Of a DNA stretch of 43,650 nucleotides, positions 43,571 to 43,650 are shown piece after piece (within the stretch, counting starts at the first letter, position 1; the number at the start of each line of letters is the position of its first letter). A program made the position numbers and the translations under genes. The stretch is from Bacillus solimangrovi. Its GTDB lineage: Bacteria; Bacillota; Bacilli; Bacillales; Bacillaceae_N. The notes under the pieces were generated by a model. The model ran no database searches. It saw nothing but the letters and a program-made list of their open reading frames with translations, and had not been told where the DNA came from. The stretch is taken from positions 1-43,650 of the forward strand of contig NZ_MJEH01000024.1 of assembly GCF_001742425.1 (NCBI RefSeq). Reading direction: 5' to 3'.

Positions 43571-43646
43571 TGGTGGAGCCTAGCGGGATCGAACCGCTGA
43601 CCTCCTGCGTGCAAAGCAGGCGCTCTCCCAGCTGAGCTAAGGCCCC
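43571..43646 (-). tRNA. tRNA-Ala (anticodon TGC)
   Basis: 76 nt on the minus strand, including an encoded CCA. The acceptor stem starts GGGGCCU. The D-arm, the anticodon stem CCTGC/GCAGG with loop TTTGCAC (anticodon TGC), and the T-arm with GGTTCGATCCC are all present. The gene stands alone within the window and is followed by a terminator. Confidence 0.97.
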
Positions 43647-43650
43647 ATTC

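Noticed and set aside
1-43650. CRISPR array, prophage or complete IS element
   Set aside because: No regularly spaced repeats, phage structural genes or transposase were found anywhere in the window.

Overview
The window is low-GC DNA from a Firmicute of the family Bacillaceae; I cannot name the species. The evidence is the block rocF, sigW, rsiW, cdaA, cdaR, glmM, glmS in the order known from Bacillus subtilis, a glmS ribozyme ahead of glmS, strong AGGAGG-type ribosome binding sites with some GTG and TTG starts, a Gram-positive RND efflux system, and class II (Mn) pyrophosphatase. Most genes lie on the minus strand. I see no prophage, complete IS element, CRISPR array or rRNA; a tRNA-Ala(TGC) closes the window.

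Region 1 (1-8400): the 3' part of an IucA/IucC siderophore synthetase, an EamA exporter, a small membrane protein, an RsgA-type ribosomal GTPase with an unusual 5' leader, a CPBP protease, a nitronate monooxygenase-like flavoprotein, a secreted YpuA/DUF1002 protein and a DUF2082 zinc ribbon. Region 2 (8600-13800): a tetR / lipoprotein adaptor / RND permease efflux locus with two matching operator-like palindromes. Region 3 (13900-21500): a metallo-beta-lactamase-fold hydrolase, an Asp/Glu racemase, an SRPBCC protein divergent from an AraC regulator, the czrA-cadA metal efflux pair, a ZIP-like protein and CtaG. Region 4 (21500-27900): ppaC, two unknown membrane proteins, a class M sirtuin / zinc-macrodomain pair split by a small mobile element, and a PadR-controlled DUF1772 gene. 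Region 5 (28000-34200): an FtsX-type ABC exporter, a WYL regulator with a DJ-1/PfpI protein, a pseudogene with one in-frame stop, and a nucleoside deaminase. Region 6 (34700-43650): glmS with its ribozyme, glmM, cdaR, cdaA, rsiW, sigW, rocF and tRNA-Ala, covering amino-sugar supply for the wall, c-di-AMP synthesis and the envelope-stress sigma factor.

Two things stand out. First, the RsgA-type GTPase is preceded by a 17-codon leader ORF with its own ribosome binding site and by three segments that can form two mutually exclusive hairpins, one of which hides the GTPase ribosome binding site. This is the architecture of a ribosome-sensing translational attenuator. Second, a 269-bp element with 13-bp imperfect terminal inverted repeats and a TTATA target duplication sits exactly between the sirtuin and macrodomain genes. 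Removing it on paper rebuilds a tight operon in which the sirtuin stop codon abuts the macrodomain ribosome binding site. Several promoter/operator pairs (TetR, CzrA, PadR, WYL, SigW) can also be read directly.
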